A stretch of DNA of 64,000 nucleotides, taken from the NCBI GenBank assembly GCA_963576475.1, contig OY754975.1, positions 15,027,469-15,091,468 on the forward strand, read 5' to 3'. This DNA comes from Molanna angustata. Lineage: Eukaryota > Arthropoda > Insecta > Trichoptera > Molannidae. Positions within the stretch are counted from its first letter, which is position 1. Each line of letters starts with the position of its first letter. Below, piece by piece: positions 48,500-58,730 of this stretch. Position numbers and translations under genes: made by a program. The notes below the pieces were generated by a model, which was not told where the DNA came from, did not search any database, and worked only from the letters and a program-made list of their open reading frames with translations.

Positions 48500-51400
48500 A
48501 AGTATAAAAAGAAATAAAGACAACCTTTCTCAACTTTTGCACACTAACTCAGTTTCAGTCGCAGCTCTGTCTGAGACTTGGCTTCATTCTATGGATCTAT
48601 TGCATATCTCTGGCTATACTCTTATTCGTAATGACCGCGAGGACGGTTGGGGTGGCTCAGCCATACTTATTAAGAATGGAATTCCCTTTAATAGAATTCA
48701 AGTAGTACCTCTTGACAATTGTATGCAAATATGTGCTATAACTATTGCTGAATTCACTATGGTTTCGGTCTATTGTAGTCCTTCTTATAAATTTAATACC
48801 ACATGGTGGAATGATTTCGTATCTTCCTTACCATATCCTCTTCTAATAGTAGGAGATTTTAATGCTCATTCCACCATATGGGGTTGTATCTCCAACGACA
48901 AAAAGGGAGAAATTCTCACTGAAATATTTATTGATAACTCTAATCTCTGCGTTCTTAATGACGGCTCACCTACAAGAATGCCTTATCCTAATAGAAAAGA
49001 AAGCGCTCTAGATCTTACATTTGCCTCTCCTCAATTAGCAACAACTCTCTCCTGGCAGACCCTTGACGACCCATATGGAAGCGATCATTTTCCAATCATA
49101 ATAAAAAATTTCAAGGCTGCTCACAAAGGCATTACTCAATCCAGATCTTTCTTTAGAATATCCTCGCGAAAAGCAAATTTAGAAGGATTTAAAGCAGAGC
49201 TAGAAAGTGTCGCAAATGATTTCTTGCATCCTCCTCACCAAAATGTATGTGATTATAACAAACTGGTTGAATTGTTGTATTCTGTAGGAAAAAAACATAT
49301 CCCATTTCGTCCTCCAAAAGATAGGAAAAAACCATTCCCCACACCTTGGTGGGATTCCTTATGTAACGATGAAGTAGAAAAACGAAGGAATGCTTTCCGC
49401 CAATTCCTATCTGACATTTCTTTAGATAGTTTTATTGAATACAAGAACACAGCAGCAAAAGTTAGGAGGGTTCTCCGAGCAAAGAAAAGGGACGGATGGA
49501 ATTCTTTTTGCAAAAATCTCTCCCCCAATACCTCTGTCAAGACTGTTTGGTCTATGATAAAAAGATACAGAGTTTCATTCAACTCGCCAACGGACAATTC
49601 ACCACTAAATGTATCGTGGCTCCATGATTTTTTAAACAATCTCGCCCCTCCTTATGTCCCCACAAAAGAAGAGTCAAATTTAAATGTGATCTTCAAAATA
49701 TCTCCCAATAATGAATTAAACAAACCATTCTCGATGGCTGAAATGCAATTTGTCTTATCTGAGCTAAAAGACTCTTCTCCAGGCCCAGATGACATTCCAT
49801 ACTCATTTATTAAACTTGCTCCAAGAAGTCTCCAAAACTTGTTTCTAAACATCCTCAATCAAATATTTGGATCAGGAACTATTCCTGATAACTGGAGAGA
49901 ACAGTATGTGATACCTATTATTAAACCTCAAAAAGACCCTACTTTGGGATCCTCATACAGGCCAATTGCTTTGTCTTCATGTCTCCTCAAAATCATGGAA
50001 AACTTGATTAAAAACAGGTTGTTGTGGTTCTTGGAGCACCACGGTTTGCTGGCGAGACATCAATTTGGCTTCCGTAAAAATATGGGAACTAGTGATGCTC
50101 TCAGCTTACTGTGTGCCGAAATAAGGATCTCATTTGCAAAAAAAAAATCACTGACAGCTGCATTTTTAGACGTGGCTGGAGCCTATGACCACGTAAATAT
50201 CCCTATTCTCATTAACAAATTGAATATTCTTAAGGTCCCTTCTAATTTAATTAAACTTGTGTATGGCATACTATGCAGCCGTACTATTAGGGTCCTGCAA
50301 CGAGGAGTCCCTGTCCTCTCTCACAGAACATGGAGGGGCTTGCCTCAGGGTTCAGTTCTAAGTCCAATCCTTTACTCTGTATATACATATGATATAGAGC
50401 AGTCCCTACCTGGGGAGGCACATATGATACAGTATGCCGATGACTTGATAGTATACACCCAGAACACAGACCCAGTAATCGCAGCCAACAAATTGGAAAC
50501 CTCTCTTAAAAGTCTCCAACTATGGCTAACGAATAATCACTTGCATATTTCTCCGGAAAAATCCAAAGTAGTCATATTTTCCAAAAAGCGGAAAATTCCC
50601 GAAATAAAAATTATTTTTGATTCCACTCCAATACCAATATGCAAGGAGGTTAGGTACTTGGGAATGATATTTCAATGTAAGCTTCTTTGGAACTCCCACA
50701 TAGACCAGATTGTGTCAAAATGCAATAAGGCATTCAATGTCCTAAAAGCAACGACGGGAGTTTGGTGGGGTTCTCACCCCAGAACTTTAAAGATGCTATA
50801 CAATGGGTTAATTAAATCTCGGATCGACTACGGTTCAATATTAATGGATCCCTTACCCCAATACCTGAAACTGAAACTAGATAGAATACAGAACAAGTGT
50901 CTAAAACTAATTTCTGGCTGCATGCAATCCACTCCATCAAATGTGCTACAGGTGGAGTGTGTGGATCAGCCTCTTAGTATCCGGAGACAATATTTGAGTG
51001 ATAAATTCTTCCTTCGAGTGTATGCAATGAAATCTCACCCTCTAGTAAAAAAAATTAAGGCATTATTCACACTTGTTGATAACAACCCAAGTTCACTCGT
51101 AAATAGCTTCGTAAATCTTTCTTTCTCTGCATTGAAATGCATCAGAACATTCAACAACCCAACATTTGACACAACATATGACTCTCTCAGTCATATTCCA
51201 GATATTAGATTGAACGAAGATTGGTTGAAGGAAAATACTATACATTCCCAACCCCCGATTTTACGGTCCCTTTTCGGTTCATTTGTGGAGAATTTTGGGG
51301 GCTATAACATAATTTACACTGATGGATCAAAATCCCCTTTGGCGCCTTTTGTTGGGTGCGCATTCTTCGATTCAACGTTGAATATCGAAGAGGGATTTAA

Positions 51401-52175
51401 TCTCCCCAAAGAGGCATCAATATTCACAGCTGAGGGATGTGCTATTATGCAGGCATTGATTCATATTCATAATGAAAAAAATCATCGTGCAATCATTTTT
51501 ACAGACTCACTTAGCTTCCTAAAAAAATTATTGTCCTGTCCATTTAAGGGTGAAACAAATCTGTTGGTCAATAGAGTGAAATCTCAACTGTATCTTCTAC
51601 ACTGCAATCAGCAATCTGTAGTTCTGGCCTGGCTACCTGGTCACAGGGGTATTGCGGGGAATGAGAGAGCAGATGAAATGGCAAAGGAGGCTACAGTCAC
51701 CATGTGTGGGAAGATCAATCAAATCCCATATACAGACTTAATTCTGGGCTGCAAGGGGAGTGCATTAGAAGAATGGGGGAAGAGTTGGAGAGGGTCTTTG
51801 ACTTTGCGAGGTCGATGGTTTGGAGAGATACAGCCACAAATTCCAAAAGTTCCGTGGTTCTGGAATCTGAATATACCAAGATGGCAGATTTCTCTGGTCT
51901 GTCGACTAAGATCTGGTCACAGTCTCTCTCCTGCTCACCTCCACAAAATAAATATCACAGATTCACCGCATTGCGTTTGTGGCTCAGAGCTGGGTGATGC
52001 AAATCATTTGTTCATGGAATGCGCACACATGAGAGGTACAAACTCTTTGATGGGGATGCTGAGACGGGCGGGAGTGGGGTTTCCTACCCAGCTTTCGCTT
52101 GTTCTTGCTGATCCATCATTGAGTATTGTGAGGTCTCTTGGTTGGTTTGCTCGGGAGAACTCCCTCAAGCTTTAA
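48453..52175 (+). CDS. LINE ORF2: AP endonuclease, reverse transcriptase, RNase H, zinc finger
   Basis: 1240 codons. The endonuclease comes first: ILQWNCRSI near the start, SETW, LIVGDFNAHSTIWG, and YGSDHFPI. The reverse transcriptase follows: SSPGPDDIPY, SYRPIALSS, AFLDVAGAYDHV, GLPQGSVLSP and QYADDLIVYT (catalytic YADD at 661-664). An RNase H domain follows, with YTDGSK (955-960), AEGCAIMQAL, FTDSL and LPGHRGIAGNERADEMA. It ends with a CxC..H..C finger (CVCGSELGDANHLFMEC, from about 1174). All catalytic acidic residues I looked for are present. RNase H places it in the I group. Confidence 0.95.
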   Translation: MKPKRLNPVILQWNCRSIKRNKDNLSQLLHTNSVSVAALSETWLHSMDLLHISGYTLIRNDREDGWGGSAILIKNGIPFNRIQVVPLDNCMQICAITIAEFTMVSVYCSPSYKFNTTWWNDFVSSLPYPLLIVGDFNAHSTIWGCISNDKKGEILTEIFIDNSNLCVLNDGSPTRMPYPNRKESALDLTFASPQLATTLSWQTLDDPYGSDHFPIIIKNFKAAHKGITQSRSFFRISSRKANLEGFKAELESVANDFLHPPHQNVCDYNKLVELLYSVGKKHIPFRPPKDRKKPFPTPWWDSLCNDEVEKRRNAFRQFLSDISLDSFIEYKNTAAKVRRVLRAKKRDGWNSFCKNLSPNTSVKTVWSMIKRYRVSFNSPTDNSPLNVSWLHDFLNNLAPPYVPTKEESNLNVIFKISPNNELNKPFSMAEMQFVLSELKDSSPGPDDIPYSFIKLAPRSLQNLFLNILNQIFGSGTIPDNWREQYVIPIIKPQKDPTLGSSYRPIALSSCLLKIMENLIKNRLLWFLEHHGLLARHQFGFRKNMGTSDALSLLCAEIRISFAKKKSLTAAFLDVAGAYDHVNIPILINKLNILKVPSNLIKLVYGILCSRTIRVLQRGVPVLSHRTWRGLPQGSVLSPILYSVYTYDIEQSLPGEAHMIQYADDLIVYTQNTDPVIAANKLETSLKSLQLWLTNNHLHISPEKSKVVIFSKKRKIPEIKIIFDSTPIPICKEVRYLGMIFQCKLLWNSHIDQIVSKCNKAFNVLKATTGVWWGSHPRTLKMLYNGLIKSRIDYGSILMDPLPQYLKLKLDRIQNKCLKLISGCMQSTPSNVLQVECVDQPLSIRRQYLSDKFFLRVYAMKSHPLVKKIKALFTLVDNNPSSLVNSFVNLSFSALKCIRTFNNPTFDTTYDSLSHIPDIRLNEDWLKENTIHSQPPILRSLFGSFVENFGGYNIIYTDGSKSPLAPFVGCAFFDSTLNIEEGFNLPKEASIFTAEGCAIMQALIHIHNEKNHRAIIFTDSLSFLKKLLSCPFKGETNLLVNRVKSQLYLLHCNQQSVVLAWLPGHRGIAGNERADEMAKEATVTMCGKINQIPYTDLILGCKGSALEEWGKSWRGSLTLRGRWFGEIQPQIPKVPWFWNLNIPRWQISLVCRLRSGHSLSPAHLHKINITDSPHCVCGSELGDANHLFMECAHMRGTNSLMGMLRRAGVGFPTQLSLVLADPSLSIVRSLGWFARENSLKL

Positions 52176-52320
52176 GTTCTTTTTTTTTTTTTTATTTATT
52201 TATTTAATTAAGTAATTTAACATGAATTAAAAAAGAAAAACAAAACTTGAGACTGACCAAGAACGCCAAGAGGCGAAGGTCAAAAAAAAGAAAAAAAAAA
52301 AAAAAAAAAGTATTGGTAGT

Positions 52321-53127
52321 AAACCTGTTTATAAAAATTAGGTATAAATAAAATGTGTATTATTTTTTTCAATAAAAAATTATTATTGCAATAAACAATA
52401 AAAATAAATGATAAAAAGCTTTCTAAAATAAATGATTTTTTATCATTTAATTACACAATAAACATATTTTAGCCAATCAAATAAAACTGAAGTTATTTGT
52501 AACAAATGTAGACAACACCAACATAAACGAAACAAAATAAAATAGGACAATATTATTATTTAAATCTTTGTTTAAAAAAATAGGTATACTACATAGTAAA
52601 ATACAAGTATAAAGGACATATTTATGTATAGCCAATTTCCTTACTATTGTTTGAATTTAATAACATTATCGGATATAATTGGATTATATACTTGAGGAAA
52701 GTTTGCAGCAATCAAACCTTATTAAATTGTTCTTGATTATTATAATTGAATTAATATTTGACATAGTACCAGTAACTGAATGTTGGGTATTTTGTAAGAG
52801 AGAGGAAAACCAACATCACCGACTTTGTCCAAAGGGTTGCCAATCAGAAGTGGAGTTGGGCAGGGCATGTCGCCCGAAACAGATGGACTAAATAAAAGAG
52901 TGCTGGTATGGTGACCCAGAATGGGCAGAAGATGTGTTGGACGATCTCAAACAAGGTGGTCTGACGATATAAGAAGGGTGGCTGGAGGCAGTTGGATGCA
53001 ATCTGCCCAAGATAGAAAGCTGTGGAGGTCTCAGAGGGAGGTCAATGTCCATTACTGGAAAAAGGAGAGCTGACGAAGAAGAAGAACCTGTCAGAAACCC
53101 GAGAAGCTACACAAAATAAAATAATCT
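52321..53127. other. Spacer between the two full-length LINEs
   Basis: AT-rich. It contains a 30-bp SINE family 2 tail (about 52748-52778, TTAATATTTGACATAGTACC) and a LINE relic (52785-53075). Confidence 0.5.
52785..53075 (+). mobile_element. RTE-like LINE C-terminal relic
   Basis: Across frames: ITDFVQRVANQKWSWAGHVA, RNRWT, then GWRQLDAICPR or, in another frame, GGSWMQSAQDRKLWRSQREV. It ends in a GACGAAGAAGAAGAA tail. Frameshifted. Confidence 0.65.
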
Positions 53128-53593
53128 AATTATCGTTTAGGGGTTCAATTTTGGTAGGGCCACGGATTGATGCATATTCTGCTGGAAATACGTATCATAT
53201 AAATACCGTGACGCCATAGTTACTTTTAGTAACACTACCAATAGTCCTACTCCTAGCGTCCACGAGTGGTCTTTATGATCCCGCGAACCCCGGGCAATGT
53301 GGCCGTAGCCATAGCAAATAGGAGAGGATGAACGGCGATTCTCTGGCGCCTCAAAGCTGGAATCCTTCCAAATCCCGCACTCCCCCTCCCCAGCTAAGGG
53401 AAGGAAAACCCCGACAGAAAACCACCCAAGCCAGGTCTTATGCTACAACGTGCCTAGGGCTGAATGGCACCGGGGTCATATGGTGTCGCAAGCGTTGTGC
53501 CCTCCGGAAACCGGTCCGAATCCGGAGTGTAAGCAGGACTTGCCATGACGTGGGGCTCCGTTATGGTCGACCGTTTATTTCCCCTTACTTTCC

Positions 53594-55057
53594 TTGGTCT
53601 GGAGGTCGCCTTGTCGACCGAAGGACCGTACGAACCAGATGAATAAAACAAACAAAAATAACCCTTTTAACCCGTCCGCCTGTAATAAGGGGGGACCTAG
53701 ACGAACCCTCAAGGGAGAGTCACTGCCCACTAAGGGCAAAGCAGCGAAAGCTGTACCCTCCCAGAAATGGGAAACTAGACCCACCAACGTCAAAGTTGGG
53801 GGGTCGTCAACAAAGACAGAAGCTGAATCTAAGGCCGTCAAACCTGGATCAGCGGAAAAGGCCACTGGTAAACGAATAACCGCTTCACTCTTAAGATATA
53901 GAGAGAAGAGGGCAGCACAGAGACTGGTGGACAGATTGGGAAAAGTCCCAGAGAATGATCTCACCGAGAAGGAAGGAGAGTCCTTGAAGTGGGCCAAAGA
54001 GGTCCTCAAGAAGAGAGAGGAAACCGGACCCAGACCGAGTTCCTCTGCTTCATACAAGGCACTTGGTGAGTCAAAAAGACAAAGATCAGGAGAAGGGCCC
54101 CAACCCACGGCCAAGAAGCCGAGGCAAGAGCCCCTCCTGAGCAGCAGTTCACGCCCATATAATGAGGTTGCAAAAAACTTCATCACATGGGCAGTGATCG
54201 ATAGAAGTAAGCCGGATGGCTCGATTTCTCCGGAGAACTGGAGGAAGGCAGCGGCAGCACTCTTTGGAGTATACAAAGAAGTTATCGCAGAAAACCCTGG
54301 TCCACCCCCATTATGCAGTGATGCAGGCTGGCACCAGGGAGGCGTTAAGCTGATCGCCGGTAGAGATCAACGCTCTGCGGATCTCTACAAACTGGCAATC
54401 TCAAAGATGGGCGAGGTGTGGCCGGGCGCGAGGCTCGAGGCAGTCTCAAAGGATCTGATCCCGTGCAGACCAAGGTCTCGGGTCTGGCTCCCGGCGGTAC
54501 CGGCCGAACCGAAAGAGATACTGGACCTCATTCAGATGAGCAATCCAGAATTGCCCACCCAAGACTGGAAAGTCGCTAAGGTGGAAGAAGTTCAGGGTAA
54601 CAGGAGAAATGCTCTAATTATCCTGAACGAAGAGGCGCTGATGCCTTTAGAAAAGACCGGCGGTGTAATTGGCTATGGTTTCGAGCTCATTGCACTGCGA
54701 GTCTACAAGAAGGACTCGAGGACAAGAAGTGGAAAACCCAGCGGTCCTCCCGAAACATCCTGTCCGTCTTCAGTGCTTGTCACGGGGGCAAAGGACAGTA
54801 TGGTCAAGGAACAGAGTCCTGTAGACCCTAGATCATCGCCTCTATCGATCACGGAGGCGTTGGACGTTATGGACGTGAGTGGGAAAGAACCCTCAAAGGG
54901 TAACACCTACCTGGAGAAGGATTTCGATCTAATCCAAGTCCAAGCCTCAACATCTAGCGCACTTCGGAAAGAGGGCGCAATAGATCTTGAGAGTCCTAAT
55001 ACCTCGAGCAATGAGGGGGAGGAGGGCAGACTGCTGTATGAGAGTGGTTCAGATTAA
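53594..55057 (+). CDS. LOA-type LINE ORF1 protein with DUF4780-like domain
   Basis: Up to 487 codons; a second ATG at 53639 (MNKTNKNNPF) is an equally good start. The N-terminal 190 residues are Lys/Ser/Pro-rich and likely disordered, with a basic stretch SLLRYREKRAAQRLVDRLGK. Residues about 225-370 resemble DUF4780 of arthropod LINE ORF1 proteins (DAGWHQGGVKLI, W-GARLEAVSKDLIP, PRSRVWLP, NPELPTQDWKVAKVE). There is no CCHC knuckle, unlike the neighbouring I-type ORF1. The end is acidic and Ser-rich. It overlaps ORF2 by 20 bp. Confidence 0.85.
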   Translation: MVWRSPCRPKDRTNQMNKTNKNNPFNPSACNKGGPRRTLKGESLPTKGKAAKAVPSQKWETRPTNVKVGGSSTKTEAESKAVKPGSAEKATGKRITASLLRYREKRAAQRLVDRLGKVPENDLTEKEGESLKWAKEVLKKREETGPRPSSSASYKALGESKRQRSGEGPQPTAKKPRQEPLLSSSSRPYNEVAKNFITWAVIDRSKPDGSISPENWRKAAAALFGVYKEVIAENPGPPPLCSDAGWHQGGVKLIAGRDQRSADLYKLAISKMGEVWPGARLEAVSKDLIPCRPRSRVWLPAVPAEPKEILDLIQMSNPELPTQDWKVAKVEEVQGNRRNALIILNEEALMPLEKTGGVIGYGFELIALRVYKKDSRTRSGKPSGPPETSCPSSVLVTGAKDSMVKEQSPVDPRSSPLSITEALDVMDVSGKEPSKGNTYLEKDFDLIQVQASTSSALRKEGAIDLESPNTSSNEGEEGRLLYESGSD

Positions 55058-58000
55058 TCTGCACCACTCGAAGGCGGCGTCTGCCGCTCTACTTCTTCGC
55101 CTCTTTGCAAAAGGAGAGGACATTATTCTAGTCCAAGAACCATGGGTCGTTAAAAACCTAGTAGCCGGACTAAAATCGAAAGATTACAAGATCTTTTATA
55201 CTAATAAAAATAGTAGACCGAGATCTTGTATTCTCATAAAGAAAGAACTCAATGCCTTTAAGGTATCAGAGTTCTGCAACGAGGACATCATGGTCCTGGC
55301 AGTGGAACTTCAATCCCAGACTATATGGTTGATTTCCGCATACCTAGGACATGATCATGAAGAACTTCCCCCTCCGAGTATTCTTCAGCAGGCCTTCGCA
55401 AAAGCAGGTGAAAAGAAGATACCCGTGGTGACAGGTGCAGATGCCAATGCACATCACACAGTCTGGGGCAGTACGGACACAAATATAAGAGGTGAGTCGC
55501 TTTTTGATTATATTTTATCAAATAATATTGAAATATGCAATACAGGTGATTCCCCAACTTTTATTACAGCAATTAGGCGCGAAGTTCTTGACATAACAAT
55601 TGCCAACGAGCACGCTGCCCAATTAGTAAGAGAATGGAAAGTCTCAGCAGAACACTCCTTCTCTGATCACCAGTACATTGAATTTAGTCTAAGTCTTGAG
55701 AAGCCAGACAAAGTCATGTACATGAATAGAAGAAATACGCAATGGGATAAGTACAACACGGCCCTCAGTAAACTTCTTTCAGAAGCGCCACCCAGGCCCT
55801 CAACAACGGAGGAATTGGATGACATAACGGAGATTCTTACCAAGGCTTGTAACCGGGCGACCAGAGAATCGTGCCCGGTGCGTACGGCTAAAGGAAGAAA
55901 AAGACCACCATGGTGGACAGAAGAGATTGTAACCTTGAGAAGGGAATGTCGCAAATTGTTCAACCTAGCGAAGAAAACCAATGATTGGGAAAGCTATAAG
56001 GCCAGTCAAAGAGTTTTCAAAAGTAAGGTAAAAACGACAAAGAAAATATCTTGGGAAAATTTCTGTACAAAAATTGAAACAATCCCAGAGGGAAACAGGA
56101 TTCGCAAAATCCTAGCTACAGACCCAGTGATGCCTGAATACATTAAGAAAAATGACGGCAGCTGGACCTCAAGCAGCTCCGAAACACTAGAGCTATTGAC
56201 AAAAACGCATTTTCCTGGTTGTAAACAGGACTTGCCTAGGGAAGCTGGTCGCCCGAGAAGGGGGACGCAGACCCGTAAACTATTTAATAAAGAAATGATT
56301 GCTCGGGCAATATATGAATTTGAGCCTTACAAGTCGCCGGGTCCGGATGGTATAATCCCAGCTGAACTGCAGGCGGCCTCGAAGATTGTCATACCCTGGT
56401 TGGATTCAATCTTTGAAGCTTGTATAGAGCTCTGCTATACTCCCAAGATATGGAGGGAAGTAAAAGTGGTGTTCATACCCAAAGGAGGAAGAACATCCAA
56501 TAACACAGCCAAGGATTTCAGACCAATCAGTCTATCCTCGTTTGTACTAAAAACGCTAGAGAGACTCATAGAGACCAGGATTAGAAGTAGAATTGATCCA
56601 TTAAAATGGTCAGAGTCTCAACACGCATACAGCAAGGGGAAATCTGTAGAAACAGCATTGCATACCCTGATACACAGAATCGAGAAATCGATGAAATACA
56701 AAGAACACACACTGGTCTCCTTTCTGGATATAGAAGGAGCATTTAATAACATCAAATACGAAGCGATGACTAAATCCCTAAGGGAATTGGGGATCGAAAC
56801 ATCGCTCACAGAATTTATCAACAATATGTTAAGAAACAGAGTCATAAACTCAGAATTAGGAGGCTCAAGGATCAAAAGATATCCAGTGAAGGGAACACCC
56901 CAAGGGGGCGTTCTATCACCTCTTTTATGGAACCTAGCCTTAAATGACCTATTGACAGAGTTAGACGATATTGGTGTTGGGGTTATCGCATATGCGGATG
57001 ATCTCGCCGTAGCGGTGTCCGGAAAGATCCCCAATATCCTCTCATCAATCTTACAAAGAGCACTAGACAGGATAGCTCAGTGGTGTAACAACAATGGGTT
57101 AGGAGTAAACCCGAAGAAAACAGAGCTGGTCCTTTTTACAAACAAACGGGTAATCCCGACCTTTGAGCTGCCAACCCTAGAAGGGGAGACGCTAGGGATC
57201 TCAGCTCAAGCCAAATATCTGGGACTGATCCTGGATAGAAAACTGAGCTGGAGGTCCAATATGCAGGAAAGGGTACGTAAAGCTACAAATGCACTGTACA
57301 CCTGTAGGAAAATCGTGGGCAAACGTTGGGGACTACACCCCAAGATGACACACTGGATGTACAAGGCGGTCATAAGGCCAATCATGATGTATGGAGTGGT
57401 GGTATGGTGGCATTCCCTGAAAAAGGGAGTACACCTAAAAGAGCTGGCAAAAGTTCAAAGACTAGCAGAAGTGACAACCACTGGCTGTCTGAGAACTACA
57501 CCATCAAAAGCCCTTGACACCATCCTGCATTTGATGCCGCTTGACCTCCTAGGAAAGCAAATGGCAGCAAATGCCGCAATAAGAATGAATTGTGTTAACC
57601 CCTGGAAGGAGACACACATAGGGCACTCCGTAATTCTTCAGGAGCTTAAAAAACCATCGGAAGGTATCGACTACGTCATTCCCAAACCATTCTTTGATAA
57701 CAGATTCTCCACACAAATCCCCTTGAGGGAGATGTGGAAGGAGAGTCTGATCCGTCATGGTGAAGCCCAGGTGGTTTACACTGATGGGTCAAAACTGGAA
57801 GGTAAGGTGGGCGGAGGAGTATTTTCAGAGCAACTCAATATTAATATTTCTTTCAGGTTGCCGGATCACTGTAGTGTTTTCCAAGCAGAAATCTTGGCAA
57901 TTCAGGAAGCAGCAGAATGGATACAAGGCAACGCAGTGTCAAACAGCGATGTCCGTATTCTCACAGACAGCCAAGCGGCTATTAGAGCCTTAAAGGGCGT

Positions 58001-58619
58001 AAGCACAACTTCTCGAGTGGCCTTGAACTGTCGCAGAATCTTAAATGATACAGCGGAGCGGTTCAATCTACATATCATGTGGGTGCCGGGTCACAGCAAT
58101 ATAGCAGGGAATTGCAGGGCAGATGAACTCGCCAGAGCAGGTACCCTGCTATCTCCAGATACAATCAAACATAGACCTGGAGTCCCCATGGCAACATGTA
58201 AACTTCGGGTAAATGAGACGACGACAGCCTGTGCTAACCAGAGATGGCTGGAAGAAAGCACATGCTCCATTGCCAGGCAAACATGGCCAAAATATGACCC
58301 CAGAAGAACCAGAGAACTACTCACGTTCAGAAGGGATTTACTAGCCAGAATCGTATCGGTATTAACGGGACACTGGCTCATAGGTAAGCATGCCAGAAGG
58401 CTGGGACTGGAGGCATACGATTACTGCAGAGCATGCCAAGACGAGGAAGAGGAGGAGACTGTGGTCCATTTCCTCTGTCACTGTCCTGCTCTCTCTAGAA
58501 ATAGAAGAAAGTCCCTGGGAAGTTTCTTCTATGATGATCTGATTGACATAGCGTCTGCCGATATAGGAGACATTATGACATTTATTGACCAATCAGGCTG
58601 GTTCAGGGTGGATGAGTGA
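55038..58619 (+). CDS. LOA-type LINE ORF2: endonuclease, reverse transcriptase, RNase H, zinc finger
   Basis: The frame is open from 54987. I prefer ATG 55038 because MRVVQINLHHSKAAS begins the endonuclease in its usual way and overlaps the ORF1 stop by 20 bp (1193 codons). Endonuclease: QINL, VQEPW, TGADANAHHTVWG, FSDHQYI. Reverse transcriptase: KSPGPDGIIP, DFRPISLSS, SFLDIEGAFNNI, GTPQGGVLSPLLWN and AYADDLAVAV (YADD near residue 652). RNase H: YTDGSK (about 914), FQAEILAIQEA, LTDSQAAI and VPGHSNIAGNCRADELA. C-terminal finger: LTGHWLIGKHA and CRACQDEEEEETVVHFLCHC. The order and end sequence fit the LOA/Baggins group. Confidence 0.94.
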   Translation: MRVVQINLHHSKAASAALLLRLFAKGEDIILVQEPWVVKNLVAGLKSKDYKIFYTNKNSRPRSCILIKKELNAFKVSEFCNEDIMVLAVELQSQTIWLISAYLGHDHEELPPPSILQQAFAKAGEKKIPVVTGADANAHHTVWGSTDTNIRGESLFDYILSNNIEICNTGDSPTFITAIRREVLDITIANEHAAQLVREWKVSAEHSFSDHQYIEFSLSLEKPDKVMYMNRRNTQWDKYNTALSKLLSEAPPRPSTTEELDDITEILTKACNRATRESCPVRTAKGRKRPPWWTEEIVTLRRECRKLFNLAKKTNDWESYKASQRVFKSKVKTTKKISWENFCTKIETIPEGNRIRKILATDPVMPEYIKKNDGSWTSSSSETLELLTKTHFPGCKQDLPREAGRPRRGTQTRKLFNKEMIARAIYEFEPYKSPGPDGIIPAELQAASKIVIPWLDSIFEACIELCYTPKIWREVKVVFIPKGGRTSNNTAKDFRPISLSSFVLKTLERLIETRIRSRIDPLKWSESQHAYSKGKSVETALHTLIHRIEKSMKYKEHTLVSFLDIEGAFNNIKYEAMTKSLRELGIETSLTEFINNMLRNRVINSELGGSRIKRYPVKGTPQGGVLSPLLWNLALNDLLTELDDIGVGVIAYADDLAVAVSGKIPNILSSILQRALDRIAQWCNNNGLGVNPKKTELVLFTNKRVIPTFELPTLEGETLGISAQAKYLGLILDRKLSWRSNMQERVRKATNALYTCRKIVGKRWGLHPKMTHWMYKAVIRPIMMYGVVVWWHSLKKGVHLKELAKVQRLAEVTTTGCLRTTPSKALDTILHLMPLDLLGKQMAANAAIRMNCVNPWKETHIGHSVILQELKKPSEGIDYVIPKPFFDNRFSTQIPLREMWKESLIRHGEAQVVYTDGSKLEGKVGGGVFSEQLNINISFRLPDHCSVFQAEILAIQEAAEWIQGNAVSNSDVRILTDSQAAIRALKGVSTTSRVALNCRRILNDTAERFNLHIMWVPGHSNIAGNCRADELARAGTLLSPDTIKHRPGVPMATCKLRVNETTTACANQRWLEESTCSIARQTWPKYDPRRTRELLTFRRDLLARIVSVLTGHWLIGKHARRLGLEAYDYCRACQDEEEEETVVHFLCHCPALSRNRRKSLGSFFYDDLIDIASADIGDIMTFIDQSGWFRVDE

Positions 58620-58730
58620 GGGGGAGGACAGCCCAAATCCTTCTTTTTGTGGTATCACAAAGGGCCAACCGGCCTAAGTGTGTTCTCCTGAGAACTGCCA
58701 CCCGCAAAAAAAAAAAAAAATTATCGTTTA

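Larger units (their letters stand above)
46861..52320 (+). mobile_element. Full-length I/Nimb-type LINE, both ORFs open, 13-bp TSD
   Basis: The 13-mer AAGTATTGGTAGT occurs at 46861-46873 and again after the A-rich tail at 52308-52320, giving a 5434-bp element (46874-52307). It has a 288-bp 5' UTR, ORF1 (47162-48499), an overlapping ORF2 (48453-52175) and a short 3' UTR. An exact TSD, a complete 5' end and unbroken ORFs argue for a recent, possibly still competent copy. Confidence 0.95.
53128..58730 (+). mobile_element. Full-length LOA-type LINE, both ORFs open, 12-bp TSD
   Basis: AATTATCGTTTA occurs at 53128-53139 and again after the A-tail at 58719-58730, bounding about 5.58 kb (53140-58718). 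The element is clearly GC-richer than its flanks. It has a 5' UTR of about 450 bp, ORF1, ORF2 and a 3' UTR ending in about 15 A. Both ORFs are intact, so this is a young copy. Confidence 0.94.

Noticed and set aside
47162..52175. The I-type element as an LTR retrovirus-like element
   Set aside because: There are no LTRs, protease or integrase; it has an N-terminal AP endonuclease, an A-rich tail and a 13-bp TSD, all LINE characters.
53575..54276. Long minus-strand frame of 233 codons
   Set aside because: Shadow of LINE ORF1 in GC-richer DNA; no domain or promoter context.
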